DNA of 13,000 bases. Source: Pseudomonadota bacterium. GTDB lineage: Bacteria > Pseudomonadota > Alphaproteobacteria > Rhodospirillales > 2-02-FULL-58-16. The position numbers and the translations under genes were made by a program. Below the pieces are notes generated by a model, which was not told the origin of the DNA, made no database searches, and saw nothing but the letters and a program-made list of their open reading frames with translations. The stretch covers positions 1-13,000 of the forward strand of contig JADFHR010000072.1 in NCBI GenBank assembly GCA_022567015.1, read 5' to 3'. Of this stretch, positions 1-8,746 are shown piece after piece. Within the stretch, counting starts at the first letter, position 1; every line of letters starts with the position of its first letter.

Positions 1-2258
<2,258 letters not shown>

Positions 2259-2359
2259 GGCTGCCTTCCTTGTTCGTGGGAGCAAACGACCCATGACCGG
2301 CGACACGATAGATGCCGGCGCCACGCCGACCATGTCTCGCGTGTACTGTTATACTGTGG

Positions 2360-2388
2360 AATATGGTCCATGGACGGGGTGCATTCAA
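2360..2388 (-). promoter_or_regulatory. Possible sigma70-type promoter for acnA
   Basis: Reading the minus strand, TTGAAT (2383-2388) and CATATT (2360-2365) are separated by exactly 17 nt, each matching 4 of 6 positions of the -35 and -10 consensus. This would give an acnA leader of roughly 95 nt. A second -10-like hexamer, TATAAC at 2348-2353, lies just downstream but has no good -35 partner. The call rests on sequence match and location only. Confidence 0.35.
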
Positions 2389-2451
2389 CACGCCCGTGCG
2401 CACGCCATCGTGGTAGCCGCCCCGCCCGGCCGTCCCGCGGTCCGGCACTTG

Positions 2452-2485
2452 TTGTCCCAGCCAACTTCTTGTCCCAGCCAACTTC
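2452..2485. repeat. Perfect 17-bp tandem repeat, two copies
   Basis: The unit TTGTCCCAGCCAACTTC occurs twice back to back (2452-2468 and 2469-2485) with no mismatch. Each unit contains the 13-bp imperfect palindrome TTGTCCCAGCCAA, of the T-N11-A form that LysR-type regulators often bind. The pair sits about 65 bp upstream of the proposed acnA -35 element and upstream of the hairpin array. It could be a paired operator or a recent short duplication; the sequence cannot separate these. Confidence 0.8.
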
Positions 2486-2527
2486 GGCCTGGTCCCTCGC
2501 CTTGTGCACGGCCGGCCCCCCGATTTT

Positions 2528-2561
2528 CCCCGAAATGGGCATAAATTCGCCACATTTGGGG
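2528..2561. other. Bulged 12-bp hairpin
   Basis: CCCC (2528-2531) pairs with GGGG (2558-2561), AAATG (2533-2537) with CATTT (2553-2557), and GGC (2538-2540) with GCC (2549-2551). That makes twelve pairs, interrupted by two single-base bulges, around an AT-rich 8-nt loop. No T-run follows on either strand, so it is not an intrinsic terminator. It may be the first element of the structured RNA described downstream, or an operator. Confidence 0.5.
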
Positions 2562-2589
2562 TTTACCGTCCCTGCCAATAACAAAGTCC

Positions 2590-2693
2590 TCGTTACCCCA
2601 ACCAGAGACTCCCCTCTCTGGCCCCCTTATTTCCGGCAAACCGCTGCCGGAATCCTTGGCCGGGCGCCCCATCGGGGCCCGGCCGATTTTTTT
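2590..2693 (+). ncRNA. Candidate small RNA or ccm leader/attenuator
   Basis: Three hairpins follow one another on the plus strand: CCAGAGA/TCTCTGG (2602-2621, loop CTCCCC), TTCCGGCA/TGCCGGAA (2631-2652, loop AACCGC), and the terminator hairpin (2658-2684) with seven T residues. Stems 1 and 2 are perfectly paired. A weak promoter match, TTGGGG (2556-2561) and TAACAA (2579-2584) with a 17-nt spacer, would start transcription near 2590 and give an RNA of about 104 nt. Three hairpins, a C-rich anti-Shine-Dalgarno-like loop and a terminator resemble the general plan of alphaproteobacterial trans-acting sRNAs such as the AbcR/alpha-r15 group, but I cannot assign a family. The alternative is a terminator-containing 5' leader of ccmA: GGCCCC at 2620-2625 could pair with GGGGCC at 2674-2679 and open the terminator. 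The 5' end is uncertain. Confidence 0.45.
2658..2693 (+). terminator. Strong rho-independent terminator with no upstream gene
   Basis: GGCCGGG (2658-2664) pairs with CCCGGCC (2678-2684), and CCCC (2667-2670) pairs with GGGG (2674-2677), with a 2-nt bulge and a 3-nt loop. Seven T residues follow at 2687-2693. The orientation ends plus-strand transcripts, yet acnA is on the minus strand and ccmA starts 132 bp downstream. It therefore serves an unannotated plus-strand RNA or attenuates a ccm leader transcript. Confidence 0.8.
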
Positions 2694-2824
2694 GCCTGCC
2701 CGGTAGGAGCCGCCGCCCGAACCGGCGCGGCGGCGCGGGCCTGCGTGGGAGCCTTCTTTCTTCGCCGGTTTTGCTTTACGGTGCGCCGTCGCCGGCGCGG
2801 CGTTTGCCGATGGTTTGGACCCCG

Positions 2825-3490
2825 ATGACACTATTCACAGGCCGCAATCTTGTCTGCGTCCGGGGTGAGCGGCGTGTGTTCGCGGGCCTCGATTTCGCCG
2901 TCGATGCGGGCGCCGCCCTGGTGCTGGCCGGTGCCAACGGCAGCGGCAAGTCGAGCCTCCTGCGCCTGATGGCGGGCCTGTTGCGCCCGGCGTCCGGGAC
3001 CCTTGCCTGGGACGGCGCGGCCACCGCCGCCGACCCCGATGCCCACCGCGCCCGGCTGCACTACGTGGGGCATCTGGACGCGATGAAGCCGGTGCTGACG
3101 GTGGCGGAGAACCTGCGCTTCTGGGCCGGTCTCAGGCCGGGGCGGCGGACGGGGAATCCCGGGGACGCCGTCGGCCCGGCGCTGGAGACCTTCGGCATCG
3201 CCCATCTGGCCGACGTTCCCGGCCGCTTTCTCTCGGCCGGGCAGAAGCGGCGCCTCACCCTGGCCCGCATCGTCACCGCGCCGGCGCCCCTGTGGCTGCT
3301 GGACGAACCGACCACGGCTTTGGACGAGGCGGCCACCGCCAGCCTGGAGGCGGCCATCGCCGGCCACCGGGCCGGCGGCGGCATGGTGGTGGTCGCCACC
3401 CATACCAGAATGGCCGTGGACGGCGCCCGGGTGCTGGATCTGTCCCATTTCGCCGTGCGCTCCCAGGGCGCCGGGGAGCTTGGTTCGTGA
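2825..3490 (+). CDS. ccmA: Heme exporter ATP-binding protein CcmA
   Basis: CcmA is the cytoplasmic ATPase of the CcmAB(CD) ABC complex, whose ATP hydrolysis drives release of holo-CcmE from CcmC. The 221-residue product has Walker A GANGSGKS (36-43), the signature LSAGQKRR, Walker B LWLLDEP followed by D-loop TALD, and an H-loop histidine in VATHTRM, so it should be a competent ATPase. I chose the ATG at 2825 because MTLFTGRNLVCVRG is a typical CcmA N-terminus and 221 aa fits the family. In-frame ATGs at 2771 and 2810 would add atypical residues, and none of the three has a strong ribosome-binding site. The stop overlaps the ccmB start by 4 nt. Confidence 0.95.
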   Translation: MTLFTGRNLVCVRGERRVFAGLDFAVDAGAALVLAGANGSGKSSLLRLMAGLLRPASGTLAWDGAATAADPDAHRARLHYVGHLDAMKPVLTVAENLRFWAGLRPGRRTGNPGDAVGPALETFGIAHLADVPGRFLSAGQKRRLTLARIVTAPAPLWLLDEPTTALDEAATASLEAAIAGHRAGGGMVVVATHTRMAVDGARVLDLSHFAVRSQGAGELGS

Positions 3491-4152
3491 GCCGGTTCCT
3501 GCACATCGCGCGCCGGGACGTGCGCCTGGCGTTCCGCCAAGGCATCGGCGGCCTCATGGCGGTCATGTTCTTCGTGCTGGCGGTGGTGTTGTTCCCCTTC
3601 GGCGTCGGGCCCGAGGTCAACATGCTGGCGCGCATCAGCGCCGGGGTCATCTGGGTGGCGGCGCTCCTCGCGTCCATGCTTTCCCTGGAGCAACTGTTCC
3701 AGGCCGATTTCGAGGACGGCAGCCTGGAATTGCTGGCCTTGACCCCGATGCCGCTCGAGGTCGTCGTCCTGGCCAAGGTGACCGCCCACTGGCTGACCAC
3801 CGGCCTGCCCCTTATCGCCGCCGCCCCGCTGCTGGCGGTGCTCCTGCACATGAACACGGAAGGCTTCACCGTGCTCATCGTGGCCCTGGCCCTGGGGACG
3901 CCTTCTTTGAGCCTGATCGGCGCCGTGGGCGCGGCGCTGATCCTGGGGTCCAGGCGCGGCGGCGTGCTGCTGTCGCTGCTTATCCTGCCCCTGTTCATTC
4001 CGGTGCTCATATTCGGCGTCGGCGCCGTGGACGCCGCCCTCGCCGGTTTCACCGTGCGCCCCCAGTTGTTCGTCCTCGGCGCCTTTTTCCTGGCCGCCCT
4101 GTCCCTTTGCCCGTGGGCGGCGGCGGCGGCCCTGCGCCAGGCGCTGGAGTAG
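3487..4152 (+). CDS. ccmB: Heme exporter membrane protein CcmB
   Basis: CcmB is the integral membrane subunit of the ABC complex energised by CcmA. The 221-residue protein (SRFLHIARRDVRLAFRQG after the start) matches the usual family length of about 220. Hydrophobic stretches are consistent with six transmembrane segments, starting with GLMAVMFFVLAVVLFPF, and the conserved segment FEDGSLELL follows the second. The start is a GTG at 3487 that overlaps the ccmA stop (GTGA), with GGGGAG at 3473-3478 eight bases upstream. An upstream in-frame extension lies inside ccmA and is not CcmB-like. A 178-bp gap follows, the only real break within the ccm cluster. Confidence 0.95.
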   Translation: MSRFLHIARRDVRLAFRQGIGGLMAVMFFVLAVVLFPFGVGPEVNMLARISAGVIWVAALLASMLSLEQLFQADFEDGSLELLALTPMPLEVVVLAKVTAHWLTTGLPLIAAAPLLAVLLHMNTEGFTVLIVALALGTPSLSLIGAVGAALILGSRRGGVLLSLLILPLFIPVLIFGVGAVDAALAGFTVRPQLFVLGAFFLAALSLCPWAAAAALRQALE

Positions 4153-4153
4153 G

Positions 4154-4189
4154 GGTTTCCCGGCAATTCCGAGGGTCCCCTGGAAAACC
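4154..4189 (+). other. Weak hairpin after ccmB, not a clear terminator
   Basis: Immediately after the ccmB stop, GGTTTCC (4154-4160) can pair with GGAAAACC (4182-4189), or alternatively TTCC (4167-4170) with GGAA (4182-4185). No T-run follows, so it is at best a pause or processing site, and readthrough from ccmAB into ccmC remains likely. Confidence 0.25.
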
Positions 4190-4217
4190 GTGCTTTATCA
4201 TTCGGCGGAACGGTGAT

Positions 4218-4259
4218 TTGATCCATATCATGGCGGTGCAAAGAGCGGCCGGTTACAGT
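4218..4259 (+). promoter_or_regulatory. FNR/FixK-type box and -10 element upstream of ccmC
   Basis: TTGATCCATATCAT at 4218-4231 matches the FNR/FixK consensus TTGAT-N4-ATCAA at 9 of 10 defined positions. A -10-like hexamer, TACAGT, lies at 4254-4259. If this occupies -12 to -7, transcription starts at 4266 and the box is centred at -41.5, the spacing of class II FNR-activated promoters. The resulting leader before ccmC would be 65 nt. An oxygen- or redox-responsive Crp/Fnr-family activator raising cytochrome c maturation under low oxygen makes biological sense. The match and spacing are seen; the activity is inferred. Confidence 0.6.
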
Positions 4260-4330
4260 ATGCGGCGCGCCGATCCCCTGTACGGCGGGCACGCGGAAGG
4301 CGGCGCGACGGCGCCTGGGAGCCGAGACAG

Positions 4331-5053
4331 ATGATACAAAGGTTTGCCAACCCCAACCGGTTCATGCGCCTGAGCGCGGCGGTGGTGCCGTGGATGGCCG
4401 GGGCGACCGTGATCCTGGGGGCGGCGGGGCTGTATCTGGGGCTGTTCCAGGCCCCCGCCGACTACCAGCAGGGGGAAAGCGTGCGCATCATGTACGTGCA
4501 CGTGCCCGCCGCCTGGATGGCCCTGTTCTGTTACACCTCCATGGCGGCGGCCAGCGCCACCGCCCTCATCTGGAAGCACCCGCTGGCCGACCTGGCGGCC
4601 CGGTCCACGGCCCCCATCGGGATCTGCTTCACCTTCCTCGCCCTGATCACCGGGTCCTTGTGGGGCAAGCCCATGTGGGGGACCTGGTGGGTGTGGGACG
4701 CCCGCCTGACGTCGGTCCTGGTGCTGTTCTTCCTGTACCTGGGCTACATGGCGCTGGTCAACGCGTTCGACGATCCGGCGCGAGGCGCCAAGGCGGCCGC
4801 GGTCCTCGCCCTGGTCGGCTTCGTCAACGTGCCCATCATCAAGTTCTCGGTGGACTGGTGGAATTCTCTCCACCAGCCGGCCAGCGTCCTGAAATTGGGC
4901 GGCCCCTCCATCCACCCCAGCATGCTGGCTCCGCTCTTGCTGATGGCGTTGGCGTTCACCACCTACTACTTTTGGGTCCTGCTGGTGCGACTGCGGGCCG
5001 AGATCCTCTCCACCAAGATCCGCGCCGTCCGCTTGAGGCAGGTCCATGGATAG
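4331..5053 (+). CDS. ccmC: Heme-handling protein CcmC
   Basis: CcmC delivers heme to the chaperone CcmE at the periplasmic face of the membrane and, with CcmD, is needed to form holo-CcmE. The 240-residue protein has six hydrophobic segments, the tryptophan-rich WWD motif WGTWWVWDARLTS (starting at W116), and the two conserved histidines H57 (MYVHVPAAW) and H181 (NSLHQPASV) that ligate heme. The ATG at 4331 is preceded by GGGAG (4317-4321, 9-nt spacer) and gives the expected N-terminus. It ends 8 nt inside ccmD. It follows the FNR-type promoter, so it may head its own transcription unit. Confidence 0.97.
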   Translation: MIQRFANPNRFMRLSAAVVPWMAGATVILGAAGLYLGLFQAPADYQQGESVRIMYVHVPAAWMALFCYTSMAAASATALIWKHPLADLAARSTAPIGICFTFLALITGSLWGKPMWGTWWVWDARLTSVLVLFFLYLGYMALVNAFDDPARGAKAAAVLALVGFVNVPIIKFSVDWWNSLHQPASVLKLGGPSIHPSMLAPLLLMALAFTTYYFWVLLVRLRAEILSTKIRAVRLRQVHG

Positions 5054-5261
5054 GGGGGTTTCCGAGAGTGTTTCGGCGTTCCTGGACATGGGCGGCTACG
5101 CCGCCTTCGTCTGGCCCAGCTACGCCATCACCGCGCTGGTCCTGGTCGGCATGCTGGTGGCCAGCCTGAGGTGGCTGCGCTCGACCGAGGCCGCCCTCGC
5201 CGCCCTCAAGGCGGAACGGGGCGCCAAGGGCGGCGCCGGGGAGGCGGCCGGTGAAGCGTAA
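5046..5261 (+). CDS. ccmD: Small heme-exporter protein CcmD
   Basis: CcmD is a small single-span membrane protein that stabilises the CcmC-CcmE adduct and helps release holo-CcmE. The 71-residue product has the typical segment MGGYAAFVWPSYAIT leading into one transmembrane helix, then a charged Ala/Lys/Glu-rich cytoplasmic tail. The ATG at 5046 has GAGGCAGG just upstream and overlaps ccmC by 8 nt; the 3' end overlaps ccmE by 11 nt. An internal ATG at the MGGYAA segment would also give a normal-length CcmD, so the first 14 residues are the uncertain part. Confidence 0.9.
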   Translation: MDRGVSESVSAFLDMGGYAAFVWPSYAITALVLVGMLVASLRWLRSTEAALAALKAERGAKGGAGEAAGEA

Positions 5262-5730
5262 GCACAAGCGTCTCACCTTCATCGTCCTTGGCATGGGGTT
5301 GCTGGCCACCGCCGCCGCCCTTATGTTGAGCGCGTTCGAAGACAACATCGTCTTCTTTTACAGCCCGACCGAGGTGCTGGACAAAAAGCTCGGCGCGGAG
5401 AGGCGTGTGCGCATCGGCGGGCTGGTCGAGGACGGCAGCGTGAAGAAGGCGGGCATAGAGGTGACATTCAGGGTGACCGACCTCGCCAACGTCATCCCGG
5501 TGACCTACACCGGCATCCTGCCGGACCTGTTCCGCGAGGGCCAGGGCGTGATCGCCGAGGGCCGTTTCGTCAACGGCGTCTTTCGCGCCGACGAAGTGCT
5601 GGCCAAGCACGACGAGACCTACATGCCGCCCGAGGTGGCCGAGGCGCTGAAGAAATCCGGTCGCTGGCAGGAGACGGAAAAGACGCTCAAACGGTCGGGC
5701 CAGATGGACAGGATGGGAACCGCCCAATGA
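5251..5730 (+). CDS. ccmE: Periplasmic heme chaperone CcmE
   Basis: CcmE binds heme covalently through a histidine after loading by CcmC and passes it to CcmF/CcmH. The 159-residue protein has a basic N-terminus (MKRKHKR), a membrane anchor around residues 8-28, and the beta-barrel domain containing VLDKKLGAERRVRIGG. The heme site is LAKHDETYMPPEV, with H120 as covalent ligand and Y124 as axial ligand. Many homologues have HDENY here, so the Thr is a small variant outside the essential positions. The start is GTG at 5251, inside the end of ccmD. The stop overlaps the ccmF ATG (ATGA). Confidence 0.96.
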   Translation: MKRKHKRLTFIVLGMGLLATAAALMLSAFEDNIVFFYSPTEVLDKKLGAERRVRIGGLVEDGSVKKAGIEVTFRVTDLANVIPVTYTGILPDLFREGQGVIAEGRFVNGVFRADEVLAKHDETYMPPEVAEALKKSGRWQETEKTLKRSGQMDRMGTAQ

Positions 5731-7724
5731 TTGCCGAAGCCGGTCTTTTCGCCCTCACGCTGGCCCTCCTGGTGGCCCTGGTTCAGGCCAGCGTGCCCAT
5801 GATCGGGGCGCACCGCGGCAACGCAGCGTGGATGGAGGTGGCGCGGCCCGCCGCCATCGCCCAGTTCCTGCTGATCGCTTTTTCCTTTGCCTGCCTGACC
5901 TACGCCTTCGTGACCTCGGATTTCTCGCTGCTCGCCGTGGTGCGCTATTCGCACACGGCCAAGCCCATGCTGTACAAGATCTCGGGCGTGTGGGCGAACC
6001 ACGAGGGCTCGATGCTGCTGTGGGTGCTGATCCTTTCGGTGTACGGCGCGGCGGTGGCGGCGTTCGGACGCAATCTGCCGCCGAGCCTGAGAGCCCGGGT
6101 GATGGGGGTGCAGGCCATGATCGCCGCCGGCTTCATCTTGTTCATCCTGTTCACCTCGAACCCCTTCGAGCGGATGCTGCCGGCGCCCGACAACGGCCAG
6201 GGGCTCAACCCGCTGTTGCAGGACCCGGGCCTGGCGTTCCACCCGCCGTTCCTGTACATGGGCTACGTCGGCTTTTCCATCGCCTTTTCCTTCGCCGTCG
6301 CCGCCCTCATCGAGGGCCGGGTGGACGCCGCGTGGGCGCGCTGGGTGCGGCCGTGGACCCTGGTCGCCTGGATCTTTCTCACCGCCGGCATCGCAATGGG
6401 ATCGTGGTGGGCGTATTACGAACTGGGTTGGGGCGGCTGGTGGTTCTGGGACCCGGTGGAGAACGCCTCGTTCATGCCCTGGCTGGCGGGAACGGCGCTG
6501 CTCCATTCCGCCGTCGTGGTCGAGAAACGCGACACCCTCAAGGGCTGGACCATCTTCCTCGCCATCGTCACCTTCGCCCTCAGCCTGCTGGGGACCTTCC
6601 TGGTGCGGTCGGGGGTGCTGACGTCGGTCCACACCTTCGCCACCGACCCGGCGCGCGGCACCTTCATCCTGGTCCTTCTTCTCGTCGTCATCGGCGGCTC
6701 GCTGGCCCTGTTCGCCTGGCGCGGCCCGGCTCTGGCGAGCACCGGGGTGTTCCAGCCGATCTCCCGCGAGGGCAGTCTGCTGTTGAACAACCTGCTGTTG
6801 ACCACGGCGGCGGCGGCGGTACTGCTGGGCACCCTCTATCCGCTGTTCCTGGACGCCGTCGGCGGGGGCAAGGTTTCGGTGGGGCCGCCGTTCTTCAATG
6901 CCGTCTTCCTGCCCCTGATAGCGCCCATGGTGGCGGTCATGGCCGTGGGTCCGCTGCTGACCTGGAAACGCGCGGATGTGGGTCCCGCCCTGACCCGGCT
7001 GTGGGTGGCCTTCGCCGCGGCGCTGGCGGCGGTGGTACTGGCCTGGGCCGTGATTGCCGACGGGCCGATCTTTGCCCTTCTCGGCATGGGCCTGGCGGCT
7101 TGGTTGTTGGTCGGCACCGTGGTCGGGTTCGCCGAAAGGGTCAGACTGTTCCGCGTGCCCTTCCCCGAGACCCTGCGCCGCATCGGCCGCGTGCCGCGCG
7201 CCGCCTGGGGCATGACCCTGGCCCACGGGGGGCTTGCCGTCGCCATCGCCGGGATGATCGGCGCCGGCGCCTGGAAGGTGGAAAGCATCCAGACCATGAA
7301 GCCCGGCGACACCGTAGCCGTGGCCGGTTTCACGTTCACCTTCGAGGGCGCGCGCCAGGTCCAGGGCCCCAACTATTCGGCCACCCGCGGCACCTTCACC
7401 GTTGCCAGGGACGGGCGGCCGGTGGTCACCCTGCACCCCGAAAAGCGCGACTACCCGGTGGAGCGCAGCCCGACCACCGAGGCCGCCATTCACCCGACCT
7501 TTTTCGGCGACCTGTACGTGGTTATCGGGGATGCGCAAGGGTCCGACGGCGCCTTCGTCACGCGGATATATTTCAACCCGCTTGTGGTCTGGATGTGGGG
7601 GGGCATCCTGGTCATGGTGGCGGGCGGCATGGTCAGCCTTTCGGACCGCCGCCACCGGGTCGGCGCGCCCAAGCCCAGCCGCGCCGCGGCCGGCGCTGGG
7701 GCCGGAGCGCCGGCCCGGGCGTGA
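5727..7724 (+). CDS. ccmF: Cytochrome c heme lyase subunit CcmF
   Basis: CcmF, with CcmH (and CcmI), attaches heme from holo-CcmE to the CXXCH cysteines of apocytochromes at the periplasmic face of the membrane. The 665-residue polytopic protein is of normal length. It carries the WWD motif within YELGWGGWWFWDPVENASF (residues 231-249). The four heme-related histidines are visible as H172 (FHPPFLYMGY), H260 (ALLHS), H302 (SVHTF) and H500 (TLAHGG), close to the E. coli positions. A large periplasmic loop lies near 515-610 before the last transmembrane helix, and the tail is Ala/Gly-rich. It starts in a 4-nt overlap with ccmE and ends 9 nt before ccmG. Confidence 0.97.
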   Translation: MIAEAGLFALTLALLVALVQASVPMIGAHRGNAAWMEVARPAAIAQFLLIAFSFACLTYAFVTSDFSLLAVVRYSHTAKPMLYKISGVWANHEGSMLLWVLILSVYGAAVAAFGRNLPPSLRARVMGVQAMIAAGFILFILFTSNPFERMLPAPDNGQGLNPLLQDPGLAFHPPFLYMGYVGFSIAFSFAVAALIEGRVDAAWARWVRPWTLVAWIFLTAGIAMGSWWAYYELGWGGWWFWDPVENASFMPWLAGTALLHSAVVVEKRDTLKGWTIFLAIVTFALSLLGTFLVRSGVLTSVHTFATDPARGTFILVLLLVVIGGSLALFAWRGPALASTGVFQPISREGSLLLNNLLLTTAAAAVLLGTLYPLFLDAVGGGKVSVGPPFFNAVFLPLIAPMVAVMAVGPLLTWKRADVGPALTRLWVAFAAALAAVVLAWAVIADGPIFALLGMGLAAWLLVGTVVGFAERVRLFRVPFPETLRRIGRVPRAAWGMTLAHGGLAVAIAGMIGAGAWKVESIQTMKPGDTVAVAGFTFTFEGARQVQGPNYSATRGTFTVARDGRPVVTLHPEKRDYPVERSPTTEAAIHPTFFGDLYVVIGDAQGSDGAFVTRIYFNPLVVWMWGGILVMVAGGMVSLSDRRHRVGAPKPSRAAAGAGAGAPARA

Positions 7725-7733
7725 GTCGGGGCC

Positions 7734-8273
7734 ATGAACAGGCGCTTTCTCTTTGTCCTGCCGCTCGTCGGTTTCGCCGTGATCGCGTCCTACTTCGCCG
7801 TCGGCCTGACCAGGGACCCGAGCGCCCTCCCCTCGGTGCTGATCGACACGCCGGCGCCCGAGTTCGCCCTCGACCCGATCAAGGGACGCGACAGGGGATT
7901 GTCCCGCGAAGACCTCGAGGGCGAGGTCTCGCTGGTCAACATATTCGGCTCCTGGTGCTTCGCCTGCCGGGTCGAGCACCCGCTGCTCATGCAGCTGAAA
8001 AAGGAGAACGCGGTGCCCATCCACGGGATCGACTGGCGGGAAATCGACCCCGACGACGGCCCGAAGTGGCTGGCCCGGTTCGGCGATCCCTACACGCTGA
8101 TCGGCGATGATCCGGTAAGCCGCGCCGCCATCGCCTTCGGCGTCACCGGCGCGCCCGAAACCTTCGTCGTCGATAAGAACGGCGTCATCCGCTACAAGCA
8201 CGCGGGCGTGGTCACCGGCCAGGTCTGGGAGGAAATCCTGCGGCCGTTGATCGAGGAGCTTCGCAGGCAATGA
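7734..8273 (+). CDS. ccmG: Thiol-disulfide oxidoreductase CcmG (DsbE)
   Basis: CcmG is a membrane-anchored periplasmic thioredoxin-fold protein that keeps CcmH or apocytochrome cysteines reduced. The 179-residue product has an N-terminal anchor (about residues 5-24) and the active site GSWCFACRVEHP with C75 and C78. The cis-proline segment GAPETFVVDKNG (P141) includes the CcmG-typical acidic residue next to the proline. The family usually shows WCxPC or similar; here the residue before the second cysteine is alanine, which may shift the redox potential. The start is the ATG 9 nt after ccmF with only a G-rich ribosome-binding site. The stop overlaps ccmH by 4 nt. Confidence 0.95.
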   Translation: MNRRFLFVLPLVGFAVIASYFAVGLTRDPSALPSVLIDTPAPEFALDPIKGRDRGLSREDLEGEVSLVNIFGSWCFACRVEHPLLMQLKKENAVPIHGIDWREIDPDDGPKWLARFGDPYTLIGDDPVSRAAIAFGVTGAPETFVVDKNGVIRYKHAGVVTGQVWEEILRPLIEELRRQ

Positions 8274-8746
8274 AAGCCCTGTTCCTCGCCCTCGCCCTCA
8301 GCCTGGCCGCCGTGTCCGCGGGCGCCGTCAATCCCGACGAGATTCTCGACGATCCGGTGCTGGAAGCGCGCGCCCGCGAGATCAGCAAGGGTTTGCGCTG
8401 CCTGGTCTGCCAGAACCAGTCGATCGACGATTCGGACGCCGACCTGGCCCGGGACCTGCGGGTTCTGGTGCGCGAGCGCCTGGTGTCCGGCGACAGCGAC
8501 GGCCAGGTCATCGATTACGTGGTCTCCCGGTACGGCGACTTCGTCCTCCTGCGGCCCCCCTTCAAGGCGACCACGTACGCGCTGTGGTTGGGGCCGGCCC
8601 TGATCGGCGGGCTCGGCATCCTGGCCATGGTGGCGTTTTACCGCCGGCGCACGGCCGCCGCCGCCGGGGTGCGCGCGGCCCCGCCGCCGCTGACCGAGGA
8701 CGAAAAGCGCCGCCTGGAAACCCTGCTCGACGACCGGTCCCGGTGA
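8270..8746 (+). CDS. ccmH: Cytochrome c maturation protein CcmH (CycL)
   Basis: CcmH is a periplasmic thiol protein that reduces or holds the apocytochrome CXXCH cysteines and works with CcmF in ligation. The 158-residue protein has a signal peptide (about 1-19, ending SAGA), the diagnostic LRCLVCQNQSI motif with C44 and C47, a helical domain, and one transmembrane helix at about 103-123. A short cytoplasmic tail follows. This is the short CcmH form; the TPR part fused to it in E. coli is the separate ccmI here. It overlaps ccmG by ATGA and ccmI by GTGA. Confidence 0.96.
   Translation: MKALFLALALSLAAVSAGAVNPDEILDDPVLEARAREISKGLRCLVCQNQSIDDSDADLARDLRVLVRERLVSGDSDGQVIDYVVSRYGDFVLLRPPFKATTYALWLGPALIGGLGILAMVAFYRRRTAAAAGVRAAPPPLTEDEKRRLETLLDDRSR

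Larger units (their letters stand above)
2259..2824. other. Divergent acnA-ccmA intergenic region
   Basis: This 566-bp stretch separates two divergent genes and holds no protein gene I can support. Long open frames cross it on both strands, but they give low-complexity Arg/Gly/Ala/Pro translations that only reflect high GC. From left to right it contains the acnA ribosome-binding site, a possible minus-strand promoter near 2360-2388, a perfect 17-bp tandem repeat at 2452-2485, and hairpins at 2528-2561, 2602-2621 and 2631-2652. A strong plus-strand intrinsic terminator follows at 2658-2693, then about 130 bp of GC-rich leader before ccmA. The segment from about 2520 to 2660 is visibly richer in A and T than the flanking genes, as expected for regulatory or RNA-coding DNA. 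Confidence 0.7.

Noticed and set aside
2771..2824. N-terminal extension of ccmA from the ATG at 2771 or 2810
   Set aside because: The extra residues (MLYGAPSPARRLP...) are unlike CcmA N-termini, and the 221-aa form from 2825 matches the family. Ribosome-binding sites do not decide the matter, so some doubt remains.
2385..2831. Minus-strand open frame upstream of acnA, 148 codons
   Set aside because: One stretch (GRDGKPQMWRIYAHFGENRG) looks protein-like, but it is created by the bulged hairpin at 2528-2561. The rest is basic and glycine-rich low complexity, and the frame crosses the terminator and tandem repeat.
4230..4334. 34-codon upstream open frame ending in an ATGA overlap with ccmC
   Set aside because: There is no convincing ribosome-binding site and no family resemblance. 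If transcription begins near 4266 the transcript would lack its first ATGs (4230, 4260). The overlap with the ccmC start may be chance.
5619..8270. 883-codon minus-strand open frame across ccmF and ccmG
   Set aside because: It is a shadow of high-GC coding sequence. The product is rich in Arg, Gly, His and Gln without domains, and the plus-strand ccm genes explain the region fully.
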